NCBI GenBank assembly: GCA_030015575.1
Contig: JASDDO010000026.1
Location: 456,483,096 to 456,547,095 of the forward strand
Reading direction: 5' to 3'
From: Agapanthus africanus
Taxonomy: Eukaryota; Streptophyta; Magnoliopsida; Asparagales; Amaryllidaceae
Length of the DNA: 64,000 nucleotides
Of the stretch, positions 10,188 through 21,000 are shown piece after piece (positions within the stretch are counted from its first letter, which is position 1; each line of letters starts with the position of its first letter). Both the position numbers and the translations under genes were made by a program. Under the pieces are notes generated by a model that ran no database searches, had not been told where the DNA came from, and saw only the letters and a list, made by a program, of their open reading frames with translations.

Positions 10188-12103
10188 TGTTAGTGTATAT
10201 GCCCTAGGGGCCATTATTGTATCATACTAGCTTGTATATTACTTAATGGAAGCTTGGGATACTCACAGTTATATTAACAGTCTTGCTAAACATGGTAGTA
10301 TGCTACTTGGTTTGTATCTATCTTAATATGTGTATATGTTAGCATATCGAGAATACATATTGATAGAGCCTTTAGGATCTTGCTTGACTACCAGCGTTGT
10401 GATGGCAGTCACACTAGTGGGGGCTGGGTAGTCTACAAGCACATCCTTTTTCAGGTCCCTAGTCGTAGGATTATCGAGACAGGGCATCGATACTCCGGAG
10501 TAGACTAGTGTGTACGCTTCTCATCCAAGCAGGGGAAATGGTTTATCCCACAGCCATTAGAACGTTGTACTGGAGATATTATACAGGTGCTCGTTGGGTT
10601 ACGGGTACACCGGACAGGACTCGCAGGGAACTGTTGGTTGGTATTATACCCGTCGTCAGTTAACAGTTCCCACGTGACATGAGTACAGCATAGTCCGCAG
10701 ACTTGACACTGCTGCTTCGCCCCGAGTGTGTTCCCATTGTTCTTAAATTGCTACCCTACCATGGCTCAAAGGAGTCATGCAAACAGGTAGCAGTTGGGTG
10801 CAGTCCCGAAGCACTTGGAGGCAGTGGCGGTTAGATAGGATTCGTCTCTCCCGGTATTGGGAGTTGATATCGCGCAGTGTTTGGAAAGCTATTACGTAAA
10901 GTCCCTGGCCAGGGAAAACGAGATTTACTGGTAGGATTTCCAGTAGCTTCTCAAGGTGTAATGGGCTTCACTCCGATACGACTTATACCGCCTTTTAGAG
11001 GACTGACGCTTGCCGCTCCCTAGGCCCGATATACGATAATCTTAGACGAACGGACCGGACTGTACGGAGATTGTCACATCAGGCTCAGTAGGAGTTCGGA
11101 TGGGTTTCCTCATCGGCCTTCTTTTCGACATCTACCTGGGGACCGTTACGTACAGCTAGTGCCGCTTGCGGTCTGTGGTTAAACCCACTGCCAGCGTAGT
11201 GTCGAGTCTTTAGAGTCCCACACAGAGAGTTTCCCTGCTTCGGGCGAAACGATATAGAAGTCGTATGGTTTTACGACAGGGTTCGGACACATACGTGTTT
11301 TTACGCACGTACGATGTTCGGACAGTTTATACTAGCAGGCTTTGGTTTAAGCCAGATTCTAGTATTGGATTATTGGATTTATGCAGTCTCAGTATTTCCG
11401 TGTTTTCACGGATGGGAGGGGCATTCTCGTAATTAGTCGAGAAGCTTTTAGAAGATTGATGAGTTGGAGGCTTAGGTGGAATTTGCATTAAATGGTTTAA
11501 TGACTCATGGTGTGATTCATCCAAAGGAGTTAATGATGCATTTATTGCTTAATGACTCATGAGATGAATCACACAAAGTGAGTTAATGAAGCATGGTTGA
11601 TATTATTATTTGTTATTCATTTAATAATTATTATGCTTCATATATTCACAAATGAGATATTATTTCATATCATTCTCACTCTCACCTTCTCTCTCCTCAA
11701 GCTCTCTCTCTCTTCAAAGAACTAACCCTAACCTCTCATGTGTTGAGATCCAAGGGTTAGCAAGACTATTAGATCCCAAATCCTATTCTATATCCTCTAG
11801 GTTACTTTGATTAGCACTCATAGCAACCTAGTTACCTCAAGTGAGAGGTTAAGCTTGGAGAAGTAGTTCTCGGGTGGATCTTCTATCACAACGAGGAGGC
11901 CGACGAGGAGGTGGTCTACGAGAATAAGAAGGACTTGATTCATTAGGTATAATCATCTTTCATAGTAGCTAATCACTTCTATGTTGTTGTTAGTTAGGGT
12001 TTAGCAAAGATCCGTAAAGTTAGTCGATGTTAGTTTAAACAAAATGATTGTTTTACCTATTCCGCCTCCCCACATCATGTGGGGTGTCTAACGTCAACTT
12101 ACA
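10188..12103 (+). repeat. 3' LTR of copia D, 1916 bp
   Basis: It begins TGTTAGTGTATATGCCC and ends GTCAACTTACA. It aligns along its length with the LTR of C. It contains hairpins at 11329-11365 (ATACTAG/CTAGTAT) and 11398-11411 (CCGTG-TTTT-CACGG), at the places where A has its LTR hairpins. Confidence 0.88.
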
Positions 12104-13108
12104 CTCAGGTCTTGGGTGAAGGTTCCAGGTTGCCTGCACACTCCTCAGTGTTTGCAAAATTATTTCTAGTGCCCCCGGGTTACTCCAGATTCCAAAATAC
12201 CCTCACAATTCACACATTTACCCGATGTTGGGGTTTCTAAATCCGTGTTTTGGGTTTCTAAGCTCTGGTCCAGGTCATGAATCATCTCAAAAGTCTTATT
12301 GACAGCCACAAACATCACCAATTTCCCAAACTCCTTTCTTGGGATTTTCTAAGTTCACAAATCCATTACTAAACGACATCTAAACTTAAACAAAAGCTAG
12401 GAAATCAAAACTACTCTAAATGAAAAGAGATATACCTCATGGTTACTCCCAAACAAAACCCTAGATGTCCCAAAATTGCCAAAATCCCATTTTGCTTGGT
12501 GCAATGTGTAGAGGAAGAGATGGGGATTAATTTTTGTGAAAGGGGTTTAGGGTTTTGGGGATAATTTGGAGATGGATCTAGGGTTCTAAGTGGAGGGAAG
12601 TGGCTTGAGGAAGATGAAGAGGGGAAAAAAAGATGGGGGAATGAAGATGGCAGCCCCCCCTCTCTCTCACTATTATTCTCACTTCTCTCTCTCACAAAAG
12701 TATACCCACCCTAATCATTATGTCCCCTTTGACTTTTCTTTTTCTTTTCTCACCACCAATAAACCATAACACATAACCCAAATGAAATGAAATATGTAAC
12801 CAAATGAAACATGTCATGGTGCACTAACCATGAAAACTGTAGAAATATGGATTTTGCTTAATCGCGATTAGCAGTGCACTAATCGGGTTTTTATCAAAAC
12901 TGCATATAATAAATTTTAAAATTGACAAATCCTTTAAATATATTTTTAAATGAATAAATCATTTTAATTTCCTTTTATTTCACAATTATTGGTATATATT
13001 TATACTTTTTTCGAAAATCCCAATTTCGCAAATCGGGCAGTTTTCGGGAAAAATATTATTTTAAATTTTAAATTCCAAAAATAATATTTTATTTTTTCTG
13101 AAATGTTA
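12104..13108 (-). repeat. Fragment of a large non-coding-type LTR (F), related to the LTR of G
   Basis: On the minus strand it starts TGTAACATTTCAG at 13108, comparable to TGTAACGTTTCC of G. It shares the TTAATCGCGATTA block (about 12857), the purine-rich stretch near 12600, and the segment ending in GTTCC..TGCCTGCACA near 12130. It is clearly diverged from G. The other end is replaced by D's LTR at 12103, so D probably inserted into it. Confidence 0.65.
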
Positions 13109-13207
13109 CACGCGGCCGAGTTGACTCGGCATCAGACGATATTTTTAGGGTATTTTTGTAATTGCATTTGGGCTCAGAATTTGGCCCTAGGGTTTCAGCT
13201 CTCTGCC

Positions 13208-13215
13208 TATAAATA
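13208..13215 (+). promoter_or_regulatory. TATA box in the LTR-like segment
   Basis: CCTATAAATACTCC is a canonical plant TATA context. It is followed by a pyrimidine-rich stretch typical of an LTR transcript start region. Confidence 0.5.
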
Positions 13216-13282
13216 CTCCAGTTTTGAGCCATTGTTGTATGCTTCTTTGTAGTTAGATTTTAGTGTAGTTTAGCTTATTGTT

Positions 13283-13311
13283 TCTTCTTCTTCTTCTTCT
13301 TCTTCTTCTTC
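13283..13311 (+). repeat. (TTC)n microsatellite
   Basis: An uninterrupted run of about nine TTC units downstream of the TATA box. Confidence 0.9.
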
Positions 13312-14365
13312 ATCTTTCCTCCATTAAAGTGTAGTGAGAGCTCTTGAGTGGATGTTAATCAAGATGAGGATTATTTTTATTATCTTGTATCTTTAATTTT
13401 CTTGTATTGTAATTTCATTTCTTGTTTTGTAATTTTAATTCCTAGCCTAAATTTTATTTATCGTTGTTATGTAGTTGTTGTTATTTCTTGTTTTATTTTC
13501 CATTTCTTCTTATCCGTATTTTCAAGCCATGATACTCGACGGAGTCCTTTGCTAAGGTGAGGGCCCAAGTAGTTAGCTTGCATCTTTATAAAACCGTATT
13601 TTTCCTTTCTTTCTTTGCTTCTTTCTTGTTTTGTTTTGTTTTTCATTTAAATGTGTGAATAATTTTCATACTTGTTAGGGGCTAAGGAAGGTTAGTATGA
13701 GGGACGGAAAAATTCCTTATGATTCTCTTGTAGACCCCTTGATTTTGTCCACTAGTTTTGTCTTACCTTAGATATTTATTATCCCAACCATTATCTAAAC
13801 CCATGGTAAAGTCTATACATGAGATAATTTCTCACCCATGGTTGCCATAACATTATTGGCCTTATCTCTTCATCTTCTTTTTCATCAAGAGCTTAGCTCT
13901 CTAGGTTTTTGAGAAGTGAAGAAAAATAGTGAGAAAATTAATTCTAAAGTGAGCAAAAATCCTACTTCATCATCCTCTGCTAGATTAGCCATTCAGTTTA
14001 GGGTGTTAGCTTCACTAATCTCTAATTAGTGAAGAGCTAGCTTGGGTTGGTGTCTCCTCGACGTAGATCATCTTCGGCCTCGAAGACTTCTTGCAAGCTT
14101 GTTCCTTTCATCTTGTGGAGCCATTCTAGAGTACGAAAGATCACTACTTGGAGCGAGGGGACTAATACACGGAGCTATTGAAGTGAACGACCGGTCTACA
14201 AAGGTTGTATTCCTTGTTCACTTAGTTGTAAAGTTGTTTACATATTGTATTTTCTAAATCTCTAGTTTAGATTTTAGGGTTAGGGTTATGTAGCATGGCA
14301 AATTTTTGAAAATGGCATGGGCGATGCTTCCCGAAAACTTGCTGTCATGCTAGGTAATCCTATAA

Positions 14366-14379
14366 GCGGTATCAGAGAC
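14366..14379 (+). promoter_or_regulatory. Degenerate primer binding site of copia B
   Basis: GCGGTATCAGAGAC matches the TGGTATCAGAGCC primer site of A except for two changes. It precedes a leader homologous to those of A and C. Confidence 0.6.
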
Positions 14380-15885
14380 AAGCTAGAGAATTAAATGATA
14401 TTTGTAGAATTACGAAACCGAAACAATTCCGAAACACTCGAAACTAAAACCCAGTTTTTGTCAAAAATTTTAAGTCGTCGAAATTTTTTTTAAGCAACTG
14501 CAGAATGTTATATAAGATGTAACATGAACACTGGACAAAAACGAACATAATTGGTCTGATTTGACCCGGTGACATGGCCTAAAATTCCGAGCTGGCCTAC
14601 CCTGATAAAGCTTCTGGGGTTCGTTTTTGTTCTGTGTTCTGGTCTCTGGGTTTTGGTGTTTCAGGTGTTGCTTGTTTTTTCTAAAATTTCATGAGATGTT
14701 AATTTTCTATAATGAAAATTAGGAGTGTTTCGTAGTCGTAATTCTAACATTATTTAGGGTTCTTTAGACAGCGTTAAAAAGTTCAAACGAATATCAAATA
14801 CCCACTTTAACCATCGCTGGAAATTTTCCAAGAGTTGGATTTTTCCAAGTTAAAGAATATTAAGAAATCATGCAAGTAATGCGATGAACCCTCTAGAAGA
14901 ACGAAACCCTAACTCGATTCTATGACTGTAAGAACCGCGTCCAAATCTTAGGGTTTGTGGTAGTTCCGCGGCGCCATAGGTGAGGCAAGGGTTGACCCTT
15001 CTACGGTTGGTCTATAGGTACTGTGGCATGTTCTGAGTATTTTTAAACTGCGCTTAAGTGTTGAGCTTTTTGGGAAATTTTGGGTGTTTGTTGATTCGAT
15101 CGGAATGTTTAATATCGTCTAGCTATTTGTAGAATGTGATACAATATTTGAAATTCATATTGTTAGGCATGAAATCCGAAATATGTGATATTTCGGGTTT
15201 ATGATGTCTATGGTGATTGTGGATTCCAAATGTTATAGTTTGACATTTTCTTTTCTGGGACCGTAAGTGTAATATGTGGTGTATCGCCATTTTCGTTGCT
15301 ATATGTCAACGACAATTGTGATACGCATATTTACTTACGTTGATGACATGTGATGTTATGTGTTGCTGGGATATGTTATATTGGATTGTCGCGTTTTGAA
15401 TAGCCGGGTTTTTTTTATGTGAGATGAGATTTTTTCCATTTTCATTCATGTAAAAACTTGTATATAATATTCTTTTATTGGGGCAGTTCCGGGTTGAGGA
15501 TGATGTCACCATTGTTGTATATTATTTACTTTTCCGCATTAGGATAGACCCAAAGAGGGGAGCACAAGTAACCGGGTTCTAGGGTCCAGTGGGAGACCAT
15601 CTCGAGGAGTCGAGACCGGGTCTCCTAACTCTAGAATTGGTAGGGTTGCTTGCCGCTCTCGTACGGGTCTAGGGATGTAGGTTTGGCTATTCATTGCAAC
15701 TGTGGAATCCGTGTTTTATACTGGCTTAATTTAAAACATGGAATTCCTAGTATATCCAACATTTCATATGTAATCTTCTACTGCTGATATTCTGTGATGT
15801 GATCACTTTATATGCGTGAGACGAATGCTTTATTTTTATATGTATAATATATAATAAATGTTGCTTATGTTTTGCACCCGCGCTA

Positions 15886-15937
15886 GTCCCGCCCCGCTAT
15901 GCCGTTAGTTAAGTAACCTAACGGTGCATAACGGGAC
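15886..15937 (+). other. Conserved leader stem-loop, copia B
   Basis: Nested pairings GTCCC/GGGAC, ATGC/GCAT and CCGTTAG/CTAACGG surround TTAAGTAAC. It is homologous to the A and C leader structures. Confidence 0.6.
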
Positions 15938-16486
15938 ACTTTGGCGAATGCAGATGGCATAAGCGTGTGTTGTATTTTCGTTTCTTCTGTGATGCTTAGG
16001 AAGCATAAATGATGGGACTTCATTAATGATATTAATGAAAAAGAAATAAACCTAAAAGATGTTGTGGAATCAAATTTTCAAAAATGGGTAGCTCTAGTTT
16101 TTACTTTGCATAGAGGTAATTCTTGTAGAATATCCAGCACCTTATTCGATAAGGAAAGAGCCAAGATCCCTTCACCGGGAGTGACCTCTTTAGCAAAAGC
16201 CAGCAGATGCTACAACCCACTCGGTTTTGTCTTTTGGTTGCTTCTTTAGTTCTTGATTTGCATAATGGTATTTGTGAAATATCCTCTACCTTATTCGATA
16301 AGGAAAGAGCCGAGATCTCATCACCGAGCTTTAACAAAATTAGTAAAAAGCCTAAAAAACACTCCATTTCAAAATCACTCGATTCTACAATGATATCAAG
16401 TTCATTGCGCAAAAGGTTTTCTTGAAAACCTAACGTAGCCCTCCGTCATTTCAGATAAGTGCTACTTAGTATTCATGCCACGTTTG

Positions 16487-16685
16487 TTGACCTCTGTCAA
16501 GGCGTAGTGTACTGTAGATGACTAGTGCTCATCTGCTGCATATGATGCGATTAGGTTAGGGTAGTCGTACGACCTTATTGATCTCCGTCAAGGGTTGTGC
16601 GGGTGGGTTTTATTCAATCATGAAATGTACGGGTTGAACTTGACTAGCAGCCTATGGTTTGTTGACCTCCATCAAGGTCATAGGA
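16487..16685 (+). repeat. Three leader mini-hairpins of copia B
   Basis: TTGACCTCTGTCAA, TTGATCTCCGTCAA and TTGACCTCCATCAA lie 91 and 94 bp apart. They are the equivalents of those in A and C. Confidence 0.75.
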
Positions 16686-17074
16686 CGCTAGGGGCAGAAT
16701 ATTGTCGGAAATTTCAAGTGTTGGAATTTGCAATGAGATTGCATACCATCTATGAGATAGTTGGATCCCGATACCCACTGCGATTAAGAGTTACCCCTGC
16801 GAGAGTTTTACACATGACAATTAGCCGATCAAGCAGGTGTCTAGAAAGGTGTTAATAGGGTTGCGCCCGTGGGAAAACGAGTTTTATTTTAATTAGGTCC
16901 GTACGAAAGCACAGGGAACCTCCCTCAAAGTAACAACACTGGCCTGGTTGAAAGTTTGGCGAACTTGTAAGGTGCAATTAATCCCGGCTACTCTTACCTT
17001 TTAGGGTTTGAAAGAAGATTTGATAAAAACAGTGGGAGCCATCCTGATTAGATAAGATAATAACCAATCTAATC

Positions 17075-19393
17075 ATGCAAGAGCATACGCTAAGTGTTTT
17101 CTTCTCTCTCTTTCTCCAGGTAGCGACCATGTCAGGCCTTAATCAAGATAATAATATGGATGTATTGACCGAACCGGCTTGTTATACTGAGCCGGGGAAC
17201 GTTGGTTCCGCTCCAACTTATAATTGTTATAAGTCCGAGCAGGAAATAGGAAAATATACGGATTTCCATGCCATCCAAATGAAGAATAAGCATGTTGATG
17301 CATCTTTTTCGGGCGTGTTAGTTACCGAGAACTGTTTCTCAGTACACTCTACATCCTGTGCATTAGACACCGGATCAGGATCCCACATATGTAATATGTT
17401 ACATGGGCTAAGAAAAGGTAGAGAACTGGGAATAGGTGGACATTCTGTAAGAGTAGGGAATGGTGCAAATGTTGCAGCCAAAGTTGTTGGCGAATATCAC
17501 CTTATATTACCAAATGGTAATACATTGATTCTGAACGATTGCTATTACATACCGAACCTGATATACAATATTGTATCAGTTTCTTTATTAAGTAAAGAAG
17601 CATATAGTTTTGTATTACAGGATAATTTTATGAACATTTTTCGGGATCAAAACTTGATTGGATCAGGCTTGCTGAGTAATGGCATATACATTCTAAATCA
17701 AACCACGGTTCTTAACGTACAAAACACACACAAGAGGAAGAGTTCAGAAATGAACGAATCCTTCTTGTGGCATTGTAGACTAGGTCATATCAATGCGACA
17801 CGACTAGCTAAGTTACATAAGGATGGATATTTGAATCCGTTCGAATTATCATCTTATGAAACATGCCAGTCATGTCTCAAAGGAAAAATGACCAAAACTC
17901 TGTTTACTGGACACGGAGAAAGAGTTACGGAACTCTTGGGACTGATACATAGTGATGTATGCGGTCTCATGTCTACACATGCCAGGAATGGTTCTTCATA
18001 TTTCATTACATTCACTGACGATCTCGCAAGATACGGACATGTGTTCCTGTTGAAACACAAGTCTGAAACTTTTGAGAAATTCAAAGAATATAAGTATGAA
18101 GTTGAGAACCAGACTGGTAAAAGTATTAAAATCCTTCGATATAATCGAGGAGGAGAATACTTGAGCAATGAGTTCCTGGACTATCTAAAAGAGAATGGGA
18201 TTCTCTCTCAGCTTATTCCTCCGTATACACCACAGCACAACGGTGTATTGGAGAGGAGGAATCACACCTTATTAGATATGGTGCACTCTATGACGAGCAC
18301 CATTGAGTTACCTATTTCCTTTTGGGGTTATGCGCTTGAGACAACAGCATACCTATTGAATAGAGTTCCAACCAAATCAATGCCTACCATTCCATATGAG
18401 AAATAGGAGGGGAAGAAACCGTGTCTTAATTTTGTTAAGATATGGGGTTGCCCGGCCTATGTTAAAAAGCAAAATCCGGACAAGCTCGAGGCAAAGTCAG
18501 TTATGTGCAAGTTTGTAAAATATCCCAAACATTAACGAGGACATTTCTTCAACAACCCTGAGGAACAAAAGGTGTTTGTTGCTCAGCAAGCCACCTTTTT
18601 AGAAAAGGAATTTATTGTAAAGGAAATTAGTGGCGAGGAGGTAGAACTGGAAGAAGTTCCAGCGATACAAACTACGCCAGAAGATTTGGTAGAACCAGAG
18701 GATTCGATAGCTCCCAACGAACCTCAGCCTCTCCACCGATCTAGTAGGGTTCCTCATCCACTTGAGAGATACTACGGTTTTCTCGTAGACGGTGGGAACG
18801 AGGATTGCATTAGGGAAGATGATGACCTAACTAGCTTCGAGCAGGCCATCACGAGTGGGGACTCTATGAAATGGCTGGATGCAATGCGATCTGAGATGGA
18901 ATCCATATACACCAACAAAGTATGGACTTTGGAAGATGCTCCTGAAGGGGTAAAATCCATTGGGAGGAAGTGGATCTTCAAGAAAAAATTTAGTGTAGAT
19001 GGAAAAGTTGAGACTTTCAATGCTAGACTTGTTGCCAAATGTTTTCGTCAACGACCAGGTGTAGATTATGATGAAACCTTTTCTCCAGTGGCTATGCTTA
19101 AGTCCATCCGGATACTACTTGCCATCGATGCATACCATGACTATAAAATCTAGCAAATGGATGTTAAGAACGCCTTTCTAAATGGTGATTTAGAAGAGAG
19201 AATGTACATGACTCAGCCAGATGGCTTCATAGACAGTGGGAGCAGCGGGAAGGTATGCAAGCTGCTTAAATCCATCTATGGGTTAAAGCAGGCATCGCGG
19301 AGTTGGAACATCTGTTTTGATGTGGTAGTCAAAGAGTTTGACTTCATAAAAAACGTAGATGAACCTTGTATATACAAGATGGTGGCAGAGAAT
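17075..19393 (+). pseudogene. Copia pol of element B: protease, integrase, start of RT; gag largely missing
   Basis: One frame runs from about 17075 to the C insertion at 19393. It holds aspartic protease (LDTGSGSHICN, about residues 96-106), the pre-integrase zinc region (LWHCRLGHI, then CQSCLKGK), the integrase core (HSDVCG, FTDD, YNRGGEYLSNEF where relatives have SDRGGEY, and PQHNGVLERRN with the catalytic Glu), then RT to YGLKQASRSWN. Stops interrupt it at 18404-18406, 18533-18535 and 19151-19153. The second integrase acidic residue is Asn here (YNRGG), which would abolish activity. Only about 95 residues precede the protease, so most of gag is absent. RT resumes at 49272, encoding EAVFLVLYVDDILV. 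The core resembles Angela/BARE-type copia by memory of the family. Confidence 0.9.
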
Positions 19394-19644
19394 TGTTTGT
19401 GTATATGCCCTAGAGGCCATTATTGTATCATACTAGTTTGTATATTACTTAATGGAAGCTTGGGATATTCACAGTTGTATAGACAATCTTGCTCAAAATG
19501 GTAGTATGCTACTTGGTTTGTTTCTACTTCAATATGTGCATGTGTTTCTTTTAGCATATTGCTTATACATATTAGTAGAGCCCTTAGGATCTTTGCTTGA
19601 TTACCAGCGTTGTGATGGCAGTCACACTCGTGGGGGCTGGGTAA
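19394..19644 (+). repeat. 5' LTR of copia C, first part
   Basis: It begins TGTTTGTGTATATGCCC and aligns without gaps to 35179-35429. It is then broken by element G. The 1138 bp of LTR corresponding to 35430-36310 plus 48233-48489 are missing. Confidence 0.92.
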
Positions 19645-21000
19645 CGGAAACCAAAATAGCACACACTACTCACATTGCTAAAAACCTATCGTCTCGCATG
19701 TAAACACGATCAATATCCACTTGTCGTTGACGTCCAAACGCCACCCGACAGAAACGAATTACCAAATACCAAAGTCCATGCTAAAACAAGTCGTAAACCA
19801 TGCACCAACATAGGAAAATCAACCCAGATTTTACCCTAGATGGAATCAGTCAAAACTAGACATACCCAGGGTCAAGAATAGAGGAAATAGGGCCATGCAC
19901 AAAAATCGAGGTAATTCCCTCCTGCTCTGGCCGCAATTTGCGGCCAGAAGGAATTAATTGGCGGCCTCACTTTGGGGTTGGGGGCTAGGGTTTGGTGTGG
20001 TGGTTCCATGGTGCCTGCACATCTCACTGTCAACTCAGTTTTATTTTTGGGGTCTCGGGGTGATAGCAGATTCCTAACTACGATCACAGATTCACAGTTT
20101 TCCCCCGACATCGTCTCATAAATCCGTATTCTGTGTTCTAGTCTCTAGTTTGATCCAATAACACATCACCACAGGGGTTCTAAGGTCACAACAAGCCTCA
20201 ATTTCACTTTGATTTCAGGTCTAACCCTAAACCCTAACTAGAATTCTCAAAAGTCCTCAAAACGACACCATATCGATATGAAACTAGAATTGATGCACAA
20301 GAAATGAATTACTACCCTAATAGGTCCAGAATTTACCTCCTTTGGCAACTCAAGAAAATTCTTGAGTTGCTCAAAGTCCTCCAAATCCAATCTTGCTAGG
20401 TTCAATATGTAGCTAGTGAGCTCGGGAACATCTTTTGTGAAATGGGAATGAGGTTTTGGCTTTGTTTTCATGGTGGATCTAGGGTTTCATGAAGAGGGAG
20501 AGAGAGGGAAAGGGAGCAGCAGCAGCAACAAAGGGGAGGGAGAGGAGAGAGAATGAGAAGGGGAAAATGATGGGGAGTAGTTCATAAAGTGAGGGTTGAC
20601 TTGGTCTCTTTCTTTCTCATCATCATACTTTTCCCTTTTCTTTTTCTTTTCCTTCTCACTCCAATAGTGAACCCAAAAGAACAACCATGGCAAAAGAAAT
20701 GTAACACAAGTATAACAAGTGTGGAAAATGATATGTGCACATTTTTGCACAAAAAAGCTAAAAATCCAATTAGCGATTTTTAATCGCGATTAACACTAAA
20801 TTAGCATATAACTAATCTTAAAAACTTTAAAATGGTATAATTCCATAAAATACCCTATTTTTAGAATTTTCCATAATTTTCCAAAAATTTTCTCCATTTA
20901 TTTGTATTTAATTATACCGGAATATTAAAATATTCATTAAAATAATATTAAATTATAAAAATTCCCGAAAATAATATTTTTTTATTTTGGAAACGTTACA
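19645..21000 (-). repeat. 3' LTR of G, truncated to 1356 bp
   Basis: It matches 27223-28578 base for base apart from scattered substitutions, with equal length. It includes a perfect palindrome CTGGCCGCAA-T-TTGCGGCCAG near 19925-19945, damaged in the other copy. A 74-codon frame (20471-20247) is open in both copies, but its reading is not preserved in the related LTR F. Confidence 0.88.

Larger units (their letters stand above)
8599..12103 (+). mobile_element. Ty1/copia retrotransposon D, 3' half
   Basis: The end of a copia polyprotein (8599-10173), purine tract and full 3' LTR. The 5' half must lie left of the window, separated by the insertion of A. It is closely related to C. D itself appears to sit in the older LTR F, which begins directly at 12104. 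Confidence 0.88.
13109..14364 (+). repeat. Probable 5' LTR remnant of copia B, or another LTR fragment
   Basis: No coding sequence is seen. It starts CGCGGCCGAGTTGACTCGG, a block also present at 29572 in the leader of C. It has a good TATA box (TATAAATA, 13208-13215), a (TTC)n run at 13283-13311, and long T-rich stretches. It ends just before a degenerate initiator-Met primer site, which is why I assign it to B. Similarity to the LTRs of A, C and D is weak except near the end, so the identity and left limit are uncertain. Confidence 0.4.
14380..17074 (+). other. Untranslated leader of copia B
   Basis: About 2.7 kb collinear with the leader of C. It includes AGGATAGACCCAA (about 15542), the block TGGAATTCCTAGTATATCC (about 15738), the stem-loop 15886-15937, two direct repeats (16115-16194 and 16267-16343, period about 152 bp, sharing TTATTCGATAAGGAAAGAGC), and three mini-hairpins (16487-16500, 16578-16591, 16672-16685). 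There is no convincing coding frame. Confidence 0.7.

Noticed and set aside
14042..14257. Short plus-strand frame that could be a host exon
   Set aside because: It lies just before the B primer site in LTR-like sequence, without splice or domain evidence.
20247..20471. A 74-codon minus-strand frame conserved in both LTRs of G (also 27825-28049), ending at a GGAG/GTAAAT donor-like site
   Set aside because: The two copies are LTR duplicates of one event, and the reading is interrupted in the related LTR F, so protein coding is not supported. A non-coding spliced exon remains possible.
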